DNA of 64,000 nucleotides, taken from positions 620,001-684,000 of the forward strand of contig NZ_JACKZY010000002.1 of assembly GCF_020833685.1 (NCBI RefSeq), read 5' to 3'. The notes beneath the pieces were generated by a model. That model searched no databases. It had not been told where the DNA came from and worked only from the letters and a program-made list of their open reading frames with translations. A program made the translations under genes and the position numbers. Source of the DNA: Nitratireductor sp. B36. GTDB lineage: Bacteria; Pseudomonadota; Alphaproteobacteria; Rhizobiales; Rhizobiaceae. Shown piece by piece: positions 16,549-25,497 of the stretch; within the stretch, counting starts at the first letter, position 1; every line of letters starts with the position of its first letter.

Positions 16549-16762
16549 TCAGAACTGACCCATTGTTATCAGGGTGGACCTGCCGCCGCTGGCCAGCCAC
16601 AGGAGAAATTGTCTGCTGTCGGTGGTGGGGTGCCTCCCTCTATGCATGCTAAGCCATATTTATCATGCGCGGAAGCCGGTTGTGGTTTTTTGTGTTTCCG
16701 TTGCGGAAGGCTGAATGACCCATCGGTTCACGTGCGCTTCCGGCCAAATGAAGGGCTTCATT

Positions 16763-17194
16763 TTATTCGAGATAGGCATAGGCTCCGGTCGCGGTGAAGG
16801 CCAGGCGAGGGTCGCTTTCGCCCCGCATCTCCACCCGCACATAGGCCATGCGCCGACCATTCGACAGGATCTCGACGCGGATTGCGAGCGGACCCGGCTT
16901 CAAAGGCCGGATGAAATGCGTGGTCATGTCCACCGTGGTGCAGGTTCGAAAGCGGCCATTGGCGGCGGAAAGCGCTGCCACGGCGCAGGTGTCGGCGGCG
17001 GAAGCCGTTGCCTGCCCGCAGATCACCCCGCCCACATGCACCAGATCGGCATTTTCCGGAAGGCGGAAATCGACCCCCGTCTCGTCTGCCGATAGCGCTT
17101 CGATCGCCAGTGCTTTGATCCACGGCGCGAAGACCGATTGTAGCGTTTCCCTTGCTGCGCCGAGTGCCTGTTCGGCGTCATATTGCGTGTTCAT
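16763..17194 (-). CDS. Hotdog-fold thioesterase, PaaI family
   Basis: This 143-residue protein has the PaaI-type hotdog core: DLVHVGGVICGQATASAADTCAVAAL and TCTTVDMTTHFIRPLKPG. It is divergent from paaA, so it probably releases CoA from dead-end or toxic intermediates of phenylacetate degradation. Its motif is not exactly that of canonical PaaI, so the symbol is left open. About 210 bases between this gene and the RsbQ-like gene hold no feature I recognise. Confidence 0.82.
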   Translation of the reverse strand: MNTQYDAEQALGAARETLQSVFAPWIKALAIEALSADETGVDFRLPENADLVHVGGVICGQATASAADTCAVAALSAANGRFRTCTTVDMTTHFIRPLKPGPLAIRVEILSNGRRMAYVRVEMRGESDPRLAFTATGAYAYLE

Positions 17195-17312
17195 GTCACT
17201 TCGATCCCCAAAAACATGTTACGAAATATTGCCATGATATGTGTTTTTTGTTACATATTAAAGGCGGATTGACGCTCCGCCCTGAGCCGCGCGCGAGCAT
17301 GGAGGACAAGCG
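17195..17312. promoter_or_regulatory. Divergent promoter region of the phenylacetate genes
   Basis: This AT-rich gap separates the thioesterase and paaA. It contains two similar blocks, TGTTACGAAATATT and TGTTACATATTAAA, and the inverted pair ATATGT-N10-ACATAT. One of these may bind a phenylacetyl-CoA-responsive repressor. No repressor gene is in the window, so this is a weak call. A GGAGG ribosome site for paaA is at about 17301. Confidence 0.35.
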
Positions 17313-18308
17313 ATGTATAGCCAAGGGCTTATCGGCGCGAAGACCGATACCACGGAAGACGAGGCCTTTCTCGCCGCCTTTCAGGCGCGGATCGACGCCG
17401 AGGAAAAGATCGAGCCGAACGATCCGATGCCGGAAGGCTATCGCAAGACGCTGGTCCGTCAGATCGGCCAGCATGCGCATTCCGAGATTGTCGGCATGTT
17501 GCCGGAAGGCAACTGGATCACGCGCGCGCCGTCGCTGCGCCGCAAGGCGGCACTCCTCGCCAAGGTGCAGGATGAGGGCGGCCACGGGCTTTATCTTTAT
17601 TCCGCCGCCGAGACGCTGGGCGTTTCGCGCGAGGAGATGACCGAAGAGCTTCTCAGTGGCAAAGCGAAGTATTCCTCCATCTTCAACTACCCGACGCAGA
17701 CCTGGGCCGACATCGGCGCGATCGGCTGGCTGGTGGATGGTGCGGCCATCATGAACCAGATTCCGCTCTGCCGCTGTTCCTATGGTCCCTATGCGCGCGC
17801 CATGATCCGGGTGTGCAAGGAAGAAAGCTTCCATCAGCGTCAGGGCTACGAGATCATGATGACGCTGGCGCGCGGCACGCCCGAGCAGAAGGAAATGGCG
17901 CAGGATGCGCTGAACCGCTGGTGGTGGCCCTCGCTCATGATGTTCGGTCCTTCGGACGGCGACAGCCAGCACAGTGACCAGTCCATGAAGTGGAAGATCA
18001 AGCGTTTCACCAATGACGAACTGCGCCAGAAATTCGTCGATGCGACGGTGCCGCAGGGCGAGTTCATCGGCCTGACCTTCCCCGATCCCGATCTGAAATG
18101 GAACGAGGAGAAGGGCGGGTACGATTTCGGTGCCATCGACTGGGACGAGTTCTGGCGCGTGGTGAAGGGGCATGGCCCCATGAACCGCGAGCGCATCGCG
18201 GCGCGGCGGAAAGCCTGGGAGGATGGCGCATGGGTGCGCGAGGCGGCCCTTGCCCATGCGGAAAAACGCAAAGCCCGCCGCGAGGCGGCGAAAATGGCGG
18301 CGGAGTGA
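17313..18308 (+). CDS. paaA: 1,2-phenylacetyl-CoA epoxidase, catalytic subunit A
   Basis: This 331-residue protein is the diiron oxygenase subunit that epoxidises the aromatic ring of phenylacetyl-CoA. Metal-ligand motifs of the ferritin-like four-helix bundle are visible: [13 protein letters not shown] and [16 protein letters not shown]. The family phrases [19 protein letters not shown] and [14 protein letters not shown] are present. It opens the operon paaABCDE, with paaB five bases after its stop. Confidence 0.97.
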   Translation: MYSQGLIGAKTDTTEDEAFLAAFQARIDAEEKIEPNDPMPEGYRKTLVRQIGQHAHSEIVGMLPEGNWITRAPSLRRKAALLAKVQDEGGHGLYLYSAAETLGVSREEMTEELLSGKAKYSSIFNYPTQTWADIGAIGWLVDGAAIMNQIPLCRCSYGPYARAMIRVCKEESFHQRQGYEIMMTLARGTPEQKEMAQDALNRWWWPSLMMFGPSDGDSQHSDQSMKWKIKRFTNDELRQKFVDATVPQGEFIGLTFPDPDLKWNEEKGGYDFGAIDWDEFWRVVKGHGPMNRERIAARRKAWEDGAWVREAALAHAEKRKARREAAKMAAE

Positions 18309-18313
18309 GTGAC

Positions 18314-18601
18314 ATGACGAAGAACCTGATCCCCCTTTGGGAAGTTTTCATCCGCCCGCGCAACGGGCTGGCGCACAAGCATTGCGGTTCGGTTCACGCC
18401 GCCGACGAGGTGATGGCGCTGCAGGCCGCGCGCGATGTCTATACGCGCCGGGGCGAGGGCACATCCATCTGGGTGGTGCCGTCTTCTGCGATCACCGCGT
18501 CGGACCCGGAAAACAAGGACGAGAATTTCGAGCCGGCAATGTCGAAGGTCTACCGTCACCCGACCTTCTATGACATTCCCGAAGATGTGGGGCATATGTA
18601 A
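18314..18601 (+). CDS. paaB: 1,2-phenylacetyl-CoA epoxidase subunit B
   Basis: This 95-residue protein starts at ATG 18314, where the PaaB consensus begins ([45 protein letters not shown]). It ends HPTFYDIPEDVGHM. PaaB is the small structural subunit that bridges the PaaAC heterodimers. The frame is open upstream of the ATG but that part overlaps paaA. Its stop overlaps the paaC start (TAATG). Confidence 0.95.
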   Translation: MTKNLIPLWEVFIRPRNGLAHKHCGSVHAADEVMALQAARDVYTRRGEGTSIWVVPSSAITASDPENKDENFEPAMSKVYRHPTFYDIPEDVGHM

Positions 18602-19374
18602 TGGCTGCCGCGTCTTCCATCTCTCGTGAAACGCTGACGGCGTTCCTGCTGCGCCTTGCCGACGACCATCTGGTTCTCGGCCACCGGCTTTCGGAGTGGT
18701 GCGGTCACGCGCCCATGCTGGAAGAAGATCTCGCCATGCCAAACATGGCGCTCGATCTCATTGGTCAGGCGCGGTCGCTCTACCAATATGCCGGCGAGGT
18801 CGAGGGCAAGGGCCGCGACGAGGACCAGCTGGCCTATATGCGCCGTGAACGTGAATATGTGAACTGCCTGATGGCCGAGCGCCAGAACGGTGATTTCGCA
18901 CACACCATGCTGCGCCAGTTCTATTTCGCAGCCTTCATGCAGCCGCTCTGGCAGGCCATGATGACGTCGACCGACGAGCGTCTCGCCGGCATCGCCGCCA
19001 AGGCCGAGAAAGAAGTCGCCTATCACATCCGCCATGCCGGCGAATGGGTGGTGCGCCTTGGCGACGGCACCGAGGAAAGCACGCGCCGCATGAAGGCCGC
19101 TGTCGAGGCGCTCGCGCCCTATGTGAACGAGCTGTTCGAAAGCGACGAGGTTTCGCGGGCTGTGGCCGAGGCCGGCATTGCGCCTGATCCGACCACTTTA
19201 CGGCCTGCCTTCGACGCCATTGTCGGCCCGGTCTTTGCCGAGGCAGGCCTTGAATGGGTGGAAACGCCCTATGGCCAGACGGGCGGCCGCCAGGGTCGTC
19301 ACGGCGAGGCATTGGGCTTCCTGCTCGCCGAGCTGCAATACATGCAGCGCACCTATCCGGGGATGACCTGGTGA
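18601..19374 (+). CDS. paaC: 1,2-phenylacetyl-CoA epoxidase, structural subunit C
   Basis: This 257-residue protein is the ferritin-like partner of PaaA. Family motifs include RLADDHLVLGHRLSEWCGHAPMLEEDLAMPNMALDLIGQAR, EKEVAYHIRHAGEWVVRLGDGTEES and a C-terminal GRQGRHGEALGFLLAELQYMQRTYPGMTW. It overlaps paaB by one base and paaD by four (GTGA). Confidence 0.97.
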   Translation: MAAASSISRETLTAFLLRLADDHLVLGHRLSEWCGHAPMLEEDLAMPNMALDLIGQARSLYQYAGEVEGKGRDEDQLAYMRREREYVNCLMAERQNGDFAHTMLRQFYFAAFMQPLWQAMMTSTDERLAGIAAKAEKEVAYHIRHAGEWVVRLGDGTEESTRRMKAAVEALAPYVNELFESDEVSRAVAEAGIAPDPTTLRPAFDAIVGPVFAEAGLEWVETPYGQTGGRQGRHGEALGFLLAELQYMQRTYPGMTW

Positions 19375-20036
19375 GCGCGAGGTCGGATAAGGTCGTGACA
19401 GCCTCCTTCTCCCCGCCTGCGGGGGTCCAAAGGACGGGCCGAGACCAGCGGCTCGGCCCCGGCGGGTCCCGGCAGGGGGATGAGGGGCGAGCCTGCCTCT
19501 CGGATGCTGTGCAAAGCCCCTCATCCGACCCTTCGGGCCACCTTCTCCCCGCGCGCGGGGAGAAGGAAGAGAGCGCCTATCGCGCCGCCGCCGCCGTGGT
19601 CGATCCGGAAATCCCCGCCGTCACCATTGCCGATCTTGGCATCCTGCGCGGCGTCGAGATGGATGGGGATGTCGCCGTCGCCCGCGTCACGCCCACCTAT
19701 ACGGGTTGCCCGGCGGTGCTTGCCATCGAGCTGGCGGTGGAAACGGCGCTGCGTGAGGCGGGTTTCGAGCCGCGGGTGGAGCGCGTCATCTCTCCTGCCT
19801 GGACCACGGACTGGATCACGGCGGAGGGGCGGGAAAAGCTGCGCGCTTACGGCATCGCACCTCCGGCAAAAGCCTCCAATTCCATTCGCGCCCTGTTCGG
19901 GGAGACGGAGGTGGCATGCCCGCGCTGCGGCTCGCTCGAGACCGCGCGCATTTCCGAGTTCGGCTCCACGGCCTGCAAGGCGCTTTACCGCTGCCAGAGC
20001 TGCCACGAGCCTTTCGACTATTTCAAATGTATCTGA
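19371..20036 (+). CDS. paaD: Phenylacetate degradation protein PaaD with repeat-encoded N-terminal insert
   Basis: This 221-residue protein has the normal PaaD domain from about residue 69: VVDPEIPAVTIADLGILR, TPTYTGCPA, and a C-terminal zinc-ribbon-like cysteine set (CPRCGS ... CQSCHEPF ... CI). PaaD is a DUF59/SufT-related protein thought to help mature the epoxidase metal centre. The GTG at 19371 overlaps the paaC stop (GTGA), as expected for the native start. Between residue about 12 and 65 the frame runs through an intergenic-type palindromic element and stays open, giving a tail not expected in PaaD. A later GTG at 19509 also lies inside the repeat. Confidence 0.88.
   Translation: MSARSDKVVTASFSPPAGVQRTGRDQRLGPGGSRQGDEGRACLSDAVQSPSSDPSGHLLPARGEKEESAYRAAAAVVDPEIPAVTIADLGILRGVEMDGDVAVARVTPTYTGCPAVLAIELAVETALREAGFEPRVERVISPAWTTDWITAEGREKLRAYGIAPPAKASNSIRALFGETEVACPRCGSLETARISEFGSTACKALYRCQSCHEPFDYFKCI
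19405..19566. repeat. Palindromic repeat element inside paaD
   Basis: The block opens with CCTTCTCCCCGCCTGCGGGG, contains CCCGGCAGGGGGATGAGGGG, then CCCCTCATCCGACC and closes with the hairpin CCTTCTCCCC...GGGGAGAAGG. It is the same family as the elements at 3068-3180 and 21179-21226, but here it is read in frame as protein. Confidence 0.85.
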
Positions 20037-20058
20037 CAGACCCCAGACCGAGGTGACC

Positions 20059-21138
20059 ATGGCCCCGCGTTTTCACGATCTGAAAGTGGCCTCCATCGAG
20101 CGCCAGACCCCCGATGCCGTGGCGATCGCCTTCGAAATCCCGGCTGATCAGGCCGAGGCCTTTGCCTTCACGCCCGGCCAGTATCTGACGCTTGCCACCG
20201 ACATTGACGGCAAGGAAGCCCGCCGCTCCTATTCCATCTGTTCGGCTCCGGGCGATCCATATCTGCGCGTCGGCGTGAAGAAGGTGGCCGATGGCCGATT
20301 CTCCACCTTCGTCAACGATGTGCTTTCGGTCGGCGACACGATCCGCGTGATGCCGCCGCAGGGGCGTTTTACCGCGCTCAAGGGCGAGCGCCACGATTAC
20401 CTTCTGTTTGCCGCAGGCTCCGGCATCACGCCGATGCTTTCCATCGCCCGCACGGTTCTGGCACATGAGCCCGACAGCACGATCACGCTGGTCTATGGCA
20501 ATCGCTCCACCGAGACGATCATGTTCCTTGAGGAACTGAACGATCTCAAAGACCGCTATATGAACCGCTTCACGTTGATCCACCTTCTGTCGCGCGAAAC
20601 GCAGGATGTGGAGCTTCTGAACGGTCGTATCGATGCAGAGCGTGTTGGCGAGCTGGCCGCTGGTGGTCTCATCGAGCCCGCCGCCATGGATGGGGTGTTC
20701 CTTTGCGGCCCCGGCGAGATGATCGATGCGGTTTCCGGTGCGCTTCAGAGCATGGGTGTCGAGCGCGACCGCATCCGCTTCGAGCGCTTCACGCCCTCCG
20801 GGGAGGCGCCGGCCCCGCGCAAGGCGTCGAAGGCCGCGCGTGAGGCTGTTCAGGATGGCGTTGCCATTGAGGTCGTGGTTGACGGCGTGCGCCGCAGCTT
20901 TTCCATGCAGGATACCGATGGCACCGTGCTCGACGCCGCCCACAAGGCCGGCATCGAGCTGCCTTATTCCTGCGCCGGCGGCATGTGCTGCACCTGCCGC
21001 TGCCGCGTTGTGGAGGGACAGTCGGAAATGGCCGTGAACTTTTCGCTGGAACCCTGGGAAGTGGAAGCCGGCTTCACGCTCGCCTGCCAGACCCGCCCCA
21101 CGGCGAAAAAACTGGTTCTCGATTTCGACGCCGCCTGA
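20059..21138 (+). CDS. paaE: 1,2-phenylacetyl-CoA epoxidase, reductase subunit E
   Basis: This 359-residue protein passes electrons from NAD(P)H to the PaaABC oxygenase. It has a flavin-binding domain (FTPGQYLTLATDIDGKEARRSYSICSAP), a nucleotide-binding domain (LFAAGSGITPMLSIARTVL, FLCGPGEMIDAV) and a C-terminal plant-type 2Fe-2S domain (YSCAGGMCCTCRCRVVEG, later LACQTRP). I chose ATG 20059 after the AGGTGACC stretch; the frame is open further upstream through paaD, but that is a shadow. It ends the paa operon in this window; paaG, paaZ and paaK are not present. Confidence 0.96.
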   Translation: MAPRFHDLKVASIERQTPDAVAIAFEIPADQAEAFAFTPGQYLTLATDIDGKEARRSYSICSAPGDPYLRVGVKKVADGRFSTFVNDVLSVGDTIRVMPPQGRFTALKGERHDYLLFAAGSGITPMLSIARTVLAHEPDSTITLVYGNRSTETIMFLEELNDLKDRYMNRFTLIHLLSRETQDVELLNGRIDAERVGELAAGGLIEPAAMDGVFLCGPGEMIDAVSGALQSMGVERDRIRFERFTPSGEAPAPRKASKAAREAVQDGVAIEVVVDGVRRSFSMQDTDGTVLDAAHKAGIELPYSCAGGMCCTCRCRVVEGQSEMAVNFSLEPWEVEAGFTLACQTRPTAKKLVLDFDAA

Positions 21139-21178
21139 TCGGCGGGTATCGTTTTCACACTACCTTCAATGACGCGCT

Positions 21179-21226
21179 CCTTCTCCCCGCTGGCGGGGAG
21201 AAGGTCCCGGCAGGGGGATGAGGGGC
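21179..21226. repeat. Palindromic repeat element
   Basis: This copy has one full hairpin CCTTCTCCCCGCTGGCGGGGAGAAGG followed by TCCCGGCAGGGGGATGAGGGG, directly after paaE. It could act as a transcript end for the paa operon. Confidence 0.85.
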
Positions 21227-21271
21227 GAGCGCCTGCTTTTCTCTTTTGCCGTCTTGCTCTCCATGTGGCCC

Positions 21272-21477
21272 CGCCCTTCGACAGGCTCAGGATGAGGGCT
21301 GTGTTGGTGGATGAGCTTTGTTGCGAGCAGCTCTAAGATACGAATGGCTTCAAACGGGCTGAGCAATCTTCCAGCCCGTTTCGCGCTCTATGCAGAAACC
21401 TGCTGACAGCCTCGCCCATTCGAAGCCACAACGGCTGATCTGCCTTCTCCCTCATCCTGAGCGTGTCGAAGGGCGGG
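21272..21477. repeat. Pair of inverted REP-like elements
   Basis: CGCCCTTCGACAGGCTCAGG at 21272 and its near reverse complement (CCTCATCCTGAGCGTGTCGA onward, 21450-21477) face each other about 150 bases apart. The 420-base gap between paaE and the convergent ThDP enzyme gene holds only this pair and the element at 21179; I see no gene in it. Confidence 0.75.
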
Positions 21478-21558
21478 GGAGAAGGCACACGCTGCCATGG
21501 CCGCTGGTTCAACTAGGCAGCGTCATCCGGGCCTGAACGGCCCGGCATTCAATCAACC

Positions 21559-23205
21559 TCAGCGCTTCTCGCGGATATCCGTCAGCGTCTTTGCCGGCGT
21601 GATGGCTTCCGGGTCGAGCTTGATCTCGATCAGCGCCGGCTTCCCGCTCGCCTGCGCGCGCTCGAAGGCTCCCGCAAATTCTTCCGTCTTCTCCACTGTC
21701 TCGCCATGCCCGCCATAGGCGCGGGCAAGCGCTGCGAAATCGGGGTTGTTGATCGAGGTGCCAGAAACACGGCCGGGATATTCGCGCTCCTGATGCATGC
21801 GGATCGTGCCGAAAATGCCGTTGTTCACCACCACCACGATGATCGGCAGGTTCTCCTGCACGGCGGTGGCGAATTCCTGGCCGTTCATCATGAAGCAGCC
21901 GTCACCGGCAAAGGCCAGCACCGGGCGTTCCGGAAAGAGCGCCTTGGCGGCCACCGCCGCCGGTGTGCCGTAGCCCATGGAACCGGAGGTCGGCGCGCCT
22001 TGCGTGGCGAAACGGCGGAAGCGGTGAAAGCGATGCACCCAGGTGGCGTAATTGCCGGCGCCATTTGTGAAGATCGCATCCTCCGGCAGAACGCTTTCCA
22101 GATACTCCATGATCGGACCCATCTGCACCGTGCCGGGGCCGGTCTTTGGCGGGGTCGACCAGTCGAGATAGGCTTGATGCAGGCGCTCGGTCTCCGCCGC
22201 CCACGGCGCGTCACCGGGCGCGAGCCCGGCAAACGCCTCGGCGAAGGCTGCCGACGATGCATTGATGGCAAGCGTTGGGCGGTAGACACGGCCAAGCTCA
22301 TTGGCGTCGGCGTGCACATGCACCAGCTTCTGGTCGGGATAGGGGCTCTTCATGAGCGTGTAATCGGAGGAGGGCATCTCGCTGAACCGGCCACCAACCA
22401 GCAGAACCAGATCGGCCTCCTTGATCGCGGCTGCGAGCTTTGGATTGGGGCCAATGCCCACATCGCCTGCGTAAGAGGGGTGCAGGTGATCAAACAGCAT
22501 CTGCCGGCGGAACGAGCAGCCGACGGGCAGGGACCACGCTTCCGCCGCCTTCTGAAAATCGGCCACGGCCTTCTCGTTCCAGCGCGAACCGCCGAGAATG
22601 ACGAAGGGGCGCTTGGCATCTTTCAGGAGAGCGGCAAGCTCTTCCATCTCGGCGTTGCCCGGTCGCGTCTCCACTGGTGTGTAGGGCAAGGCCGCCGGCG
22701 CATCCACCACGCTGGTCAGCATGTCCTCGGGAAGCGAAATCACCACCGGGCCGGGGCGACCGGAGGTCGCGACCGAAAAGGCGCGGGTCAGGATTTCGGG
22801 AATCCGCGCCGCATCGTCGATTTCGGTCGCCCATTTGGCGACGGGGCCGAAAAAGGCGCGGTAATCCACTTCCTGAAACGCTTCGCGTTCACGCGCGTGG
22901 CTTGCCACCTGTCCAATGAACAGGATCATCGGTGTGGAATCCTGCATGGCGATGTGAACGCCGGGCGAGGCGTTTGTTGCGCCGGGACCGCGCGTGACGA
23001 AGCAGATGCCGGGCTGGCCGGTCAGCCGTCCATGGCAGTCCGCCATCATCGCCGCGCCGCCTTCCTGACGGCAGACGATGTTGCGGATCTTGGAATCGTG
23101 AAGCGCGTCGAGCACCGCCAGGTAGCTTTCGCCCGGCACGCTGAAAATGCGGTCGACGCCATTGGCTTCAAGGCTGTCGACGATGAGCTGGCCGCCGGTC
23201 TTCAT
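21559..23205 (-). CDS. Thiamine diphosphate-dependent enzyme, acetolactate synthase-like
   Basis: This 548-residue protein has the three domains of the ThDP decarboxylase superfamily. The N-terminal PYR domain has the activating glutamate in CRQEGGAAMMADCHGRLTGQPG, followed by TRGPGATNASPGVHIA. The C-terminal PP domain has the ThDP motif GDGCFMMNGQEFATAVQENLPIIVVVVNNGIFG. Relatives include acetolactate synthases, benzoylformate decarboxylases and oxalyl-CoA decarboxylase. It overlaps a class III CoA-transferase gene by four bases, which points to a two-step acid-activation route. I cannot name the substrate; it does not look like a standard oxalyl-CoA decarboxylase. Confidence 0.88.
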   Translation of the reverse strand: MKTGGQLIVDSLEANGVDRIFSVPGESYLAVLDALHDSKIRNIVCRQEGGAAMMADCHGRLTGQPGICFVTRGPGATNASPGVHIAMQDSTPMILFIGQVASHAREREAFQEVDYRAFFGPVAKWATEIDDAARIPEILTRAFSVATSGRPGPVVISLPEDMLTSVVDAPAALPYTPVETRPGNAEMEELAALLKDAKRPFVILGGSRWNEKAVADFQKAAEAWSLPVGCSFRRQMLFDHLHPSYAGDVGIGPNPKLAAAIKEADLVLLVGGRFSEMPSSDYTLMKSPYPDQKLVHVHADANELGRVYRPTLAINASSAAFAEAFAGLAPGDAPWAAETERLHQAYLDWSTPPKTGPGTVQMGPIMEYLESVLPEDAIFTNGAGNYATWVHRFHRFRRFATQGAPTSGSMGYGTPAAVAAKALFPERPVLAFAGDGCFMMNGQEFATAVQENLPIIVVVVNNGIFGTIRMHQEREYPGRVSGTSINNPDFAALARAYGGHGETVEKTEEFAGAFERAQASGKPALIEIKLDPEAITPAKTLTDIREKR

Positions 23206-24377
23206 TCGCTGTCGTCTCCGATTTCGCGCAGGATTTCTGCCGTGTGTTCGCCAAGCCTTGGGCTTGGCCGTTCATAGGAAAGTGGTGTCTGTGAAAGGGC
23301 GATTGGCGCGCGCACCGAAGGCAGCGCCGTGCCGTGTCCGTCATCGAGCGAAAGCTGCATGCCGCGCGCCTTCACCTGCGGATCGTCGAACATTTCCTCA
23401 ATTGTGTTGATCGGGCTTGCCGGCACCGCATTGGCGTCGCACTTGCCCAAAAATTCCGCCTTTTCCCAGCCCGCCAGCGTGGCCACGATGCGTTCGCGCA
23501 AGGCGACGCGGTTGGCCACGCGCGCCGGGTTGGTTGCAAAGCGTTCGTCTTCCGGCAGGTCGCCAAGGCCGACGATCTTGCAGAAGCGCTGGAACTGGCC
23601 GTCATTGCCGACGGCGAGGATGATGTGCCCATCCTTCACCGGCAGCACCTCATAGGGCGCGATGTTCATATGCGCATTGCCCATCTGCACCGGGCTGTTG
23701 CCGGAGATGAGATAGTTCATGTTCTGGTTGGCGAGCACCGCCACCTGGCTGTCGAGCAGCGCCATGTCGATCATCTGGCCTTCGCCGGTCGCCTCCGCAT
23801 GCCGCAGGGCGGCCTGAATGGCGATCACCGAGTAGAGCCCGGTGAAGATGTCGCTCACCGCTACGCCCACCTTCTGCGGCTCGCCGCCCGGTGCGCCGGT
23901 GATGGACATCAGGCCCGACATGCCCTGAATGATGAAGTCGTAGCCCGCACGTGGCGCATAAGGGCCGGTCTGGCCAAAGCCGGTGATGGAGCAATAGACG
24001 AGGCGCGGGTTGATGGCCTTCAGGCTTTCATAGTCGAGCCCGTATTTTTTGAGACCACCCAGCTTGAAGTTCTCGATCAGAACATCGGCGGTGGCGATCA
24101 GCTTTTTCAGCTTCTCCGCCTCTTCCGGCTGCGAGAAGTCGAGCGCGATGGAGCGCTTGCCCCGGTTGCACGAATGGTAATAGGCAGCCGAGAGATTCTC
24201 GCCATCCGCACTTTCCACGAAGGGCGGTCCCCATTTGCGGGTATCGTCTCCGCCATTGGGGTTTTCGACCTTGATGACGTCAGCGCCCAGATCGGCCAGA
24301 ACCTGACCTGCCCATGGCCCGGCCAGAATACGCGCCAGTTCGATGACGCGAACGCCCTTCAGGGGTGGGTTGTTCAT
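23202..24377 (-). CDS. Class III (CaiB/BaiF) CoA-transferase
   Basis: This 391-residue protein has the family features: LKGVRVIELARILAGPWAGQVLADLGADVIKVENPNGGDDTRKWGPPF, NRGKRSIALD, and the region around the usual catalytic Asp (VAVSDIFTGLYSVIAIQAALRHAEATGEGQMIDMALLDSQ). Class III enzymes move CoA between carboxylic acids such as formate, oxalate, succinate or carnitine. I chose ATG 24377 at the conserved N-terminus; upstream starts at 24404 and 24422 are possible. It is the first gene of a two-gene unit with the ThDP enzyme. Confidence 0.9.
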   Translation of the reverse strand: MNNPPLKGVRVIELARILAGPWAGQVLADLGADVIKVENPNGGDDTRKWGPPFVESADGENLSAAYYHSCNRGKRSIALDFSQPEEAEKLKKLIATADVLIENFKLGGLKKYGLDYESLKAINPRLVYCSITGFGQTGPYAPRAGYDFIIQGMSGLMSITGAPGGEPQKVGVAVSDIFTGLYSVIAIQAALRHAEATGEGQMIDMALLDSQVAVLANQNMNYLISGNSPVQMGNAHMNIAPYEVLPVKDGHIILAVGNDGQFQRFCKIVGLGDLPEDERFATNPARVANRVALRERIVATLAGWEKAEFLGKCDANAVPASPINTIEEMFDDPQVKARGMQLSLDDGHGTALPSVRAPIALSQTPLSYERPSPRLGEHTAEILREIGDDSE

Positions 24378-24467
24378 GATCGCCCGCAGCCCTCCAAAAC
24401 TCATGCCGTTTTGAGGTAGCAAACCGCAGGGCGTGCTTCCAGATGCGCAGACAGCATTATTTTGGCA

Positions 24468-25397
24468 TTAATTGATGAGTTTTCCGGCCCAGCGACCAAA
24501 GTCCTCCATCGCCCTCTCGCGGCCGATCTCGTTGAGAGATTCGTGTCGGAAACCGTCGTAGATCGTTGTTTCAAGATTCAAAAAGCCGTTTTCTCGCAAT
24601 CGGCTTTCGAGCTTGCGGACGATCTTCCCGCCTTTGGTGGAGGGGTCTTCGCTGCCACCGACGAGCATGAAGGGCAATGACTTGCGGGCGGCCTCCAGTG
24701 CAGCATTGTCGGCTGCCTTCAGACTGAGATCGAAGAGTGCTGTCCAGATGCCGATGGATGCTTCCCATCCGGAGAGGGGGTCTGCGATATATTTGTCCAC
24801 TTCGCTCTCATCCCGAGACAGCCAGTCGGCATCGGTGCGCCGGTCGGGAAAGGCACGCGCCCAACTGGCGAAGGTGAGTTTCGGCAAAAGCCGCGAGGGA
24901 ACGTCCGAGCCCAGGCGAAAACGCTCCCACGCGAGCACGGCCTTGCCGGCCAGCGCCTCCGCCCTTGTGGCGAGCGGTGCATTCCAGATCGCCGCACCCG
25001 CAAGGCGGTGGCCGTTGCGCAGCGCGTAGTTGAGCGCGATCATACCCCCCATGGAGTGGCCGAAAATGATGATCGGAAGTCCGGCATGCTCCTTGGCAAT
25101 GTATCTGTGAACAGTCTCCACATCCTTGAGCAGCGTTCCGGCGGTCGCCTTCGGCCCGATATGGCCGAGTGGCGCGCCGGGAGCCCTGGTTTTCCCATGG
25201 CCGCGATGGTCATGCGCGTACACATAGAAACCGCTTTCGGACAGAAAATCTGCGAAACGGGCATAGCGGGCCGCATGCTCTGCCACCCCATGGTTGATCT
25301 GTACTGCAGCGCGCGCGGTTTCGCGCGCCCGGCGTGTCAAAACATGCAGATCGGACCCGGTCGGCGATGCCAGGCGGGTTTCAGCATCGAAGCCCAT
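24468..25397 (-). CDS. Alpha/beta hydrolase, monoacylglycerol lipase-like
   Basis: This 309-residue hydrolase has the nucleophile elbow FGHSMGGMIALNYAL, the family phrase NHGVAEHAARYARFADFLSESGFYVYAHDHRGHGKT, and a C-terminal DGFRHESLNE carrying the catalytic histidine. It resembles serine-aminopeptidase-type lysophospholipases and monoacylglycerol lipases. It is divergent from ettA, with about 100 bases between starts. Confidence 0.88.
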   Translation of the reverse strand: MGFDAETRLASPTGSDLHVLTRRARETARAAVQINHGVAEHAARYARFADFLSESGFYVYAHDHRGHGKTRAPGAPLGHIGPKATAGTLLKDVETVHRYIAKEHAGLPIIIFGHSMGGMIALNYALRNGHRLAGAAIWNAPLATRAEALAGKAVLAWERFRLGSDVPSRLLPKLTFASWARAFPDRRTDADWLSRDESEVDKYIADPLSGWEASIGIWTALFDLSLKAADNAALEAARKSLPFMLVGGSEDPSTKGGKIVRKLESRLRENGFLNLETTIYDGFRHESLNEIGRERAMEDFGRWAGKLIN

Positions 25398-25497
25398 CTT
25401 CCCTCCTCACGGCGGATTGCCCCGCCGCTCCGTTTGGCCTACATACGCTGCGCAACAGGTTCCCCCAATTCGAGTGAGACGGAGCGCGACGAGCCAC

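Noticed and set aside
19480-21138. PaaE with a long N-terminal extension through paaD
   Set aside because: The extension is out-of-frame paaD sequence; the PaaE family start is at 20059.
21559-24377. Oxalate degradation pair (oxc and frc)
   Set aside because: The ThDP enzyme N-terminus and central region read like acetolactate-type enzymes, so the specific name is not supported.
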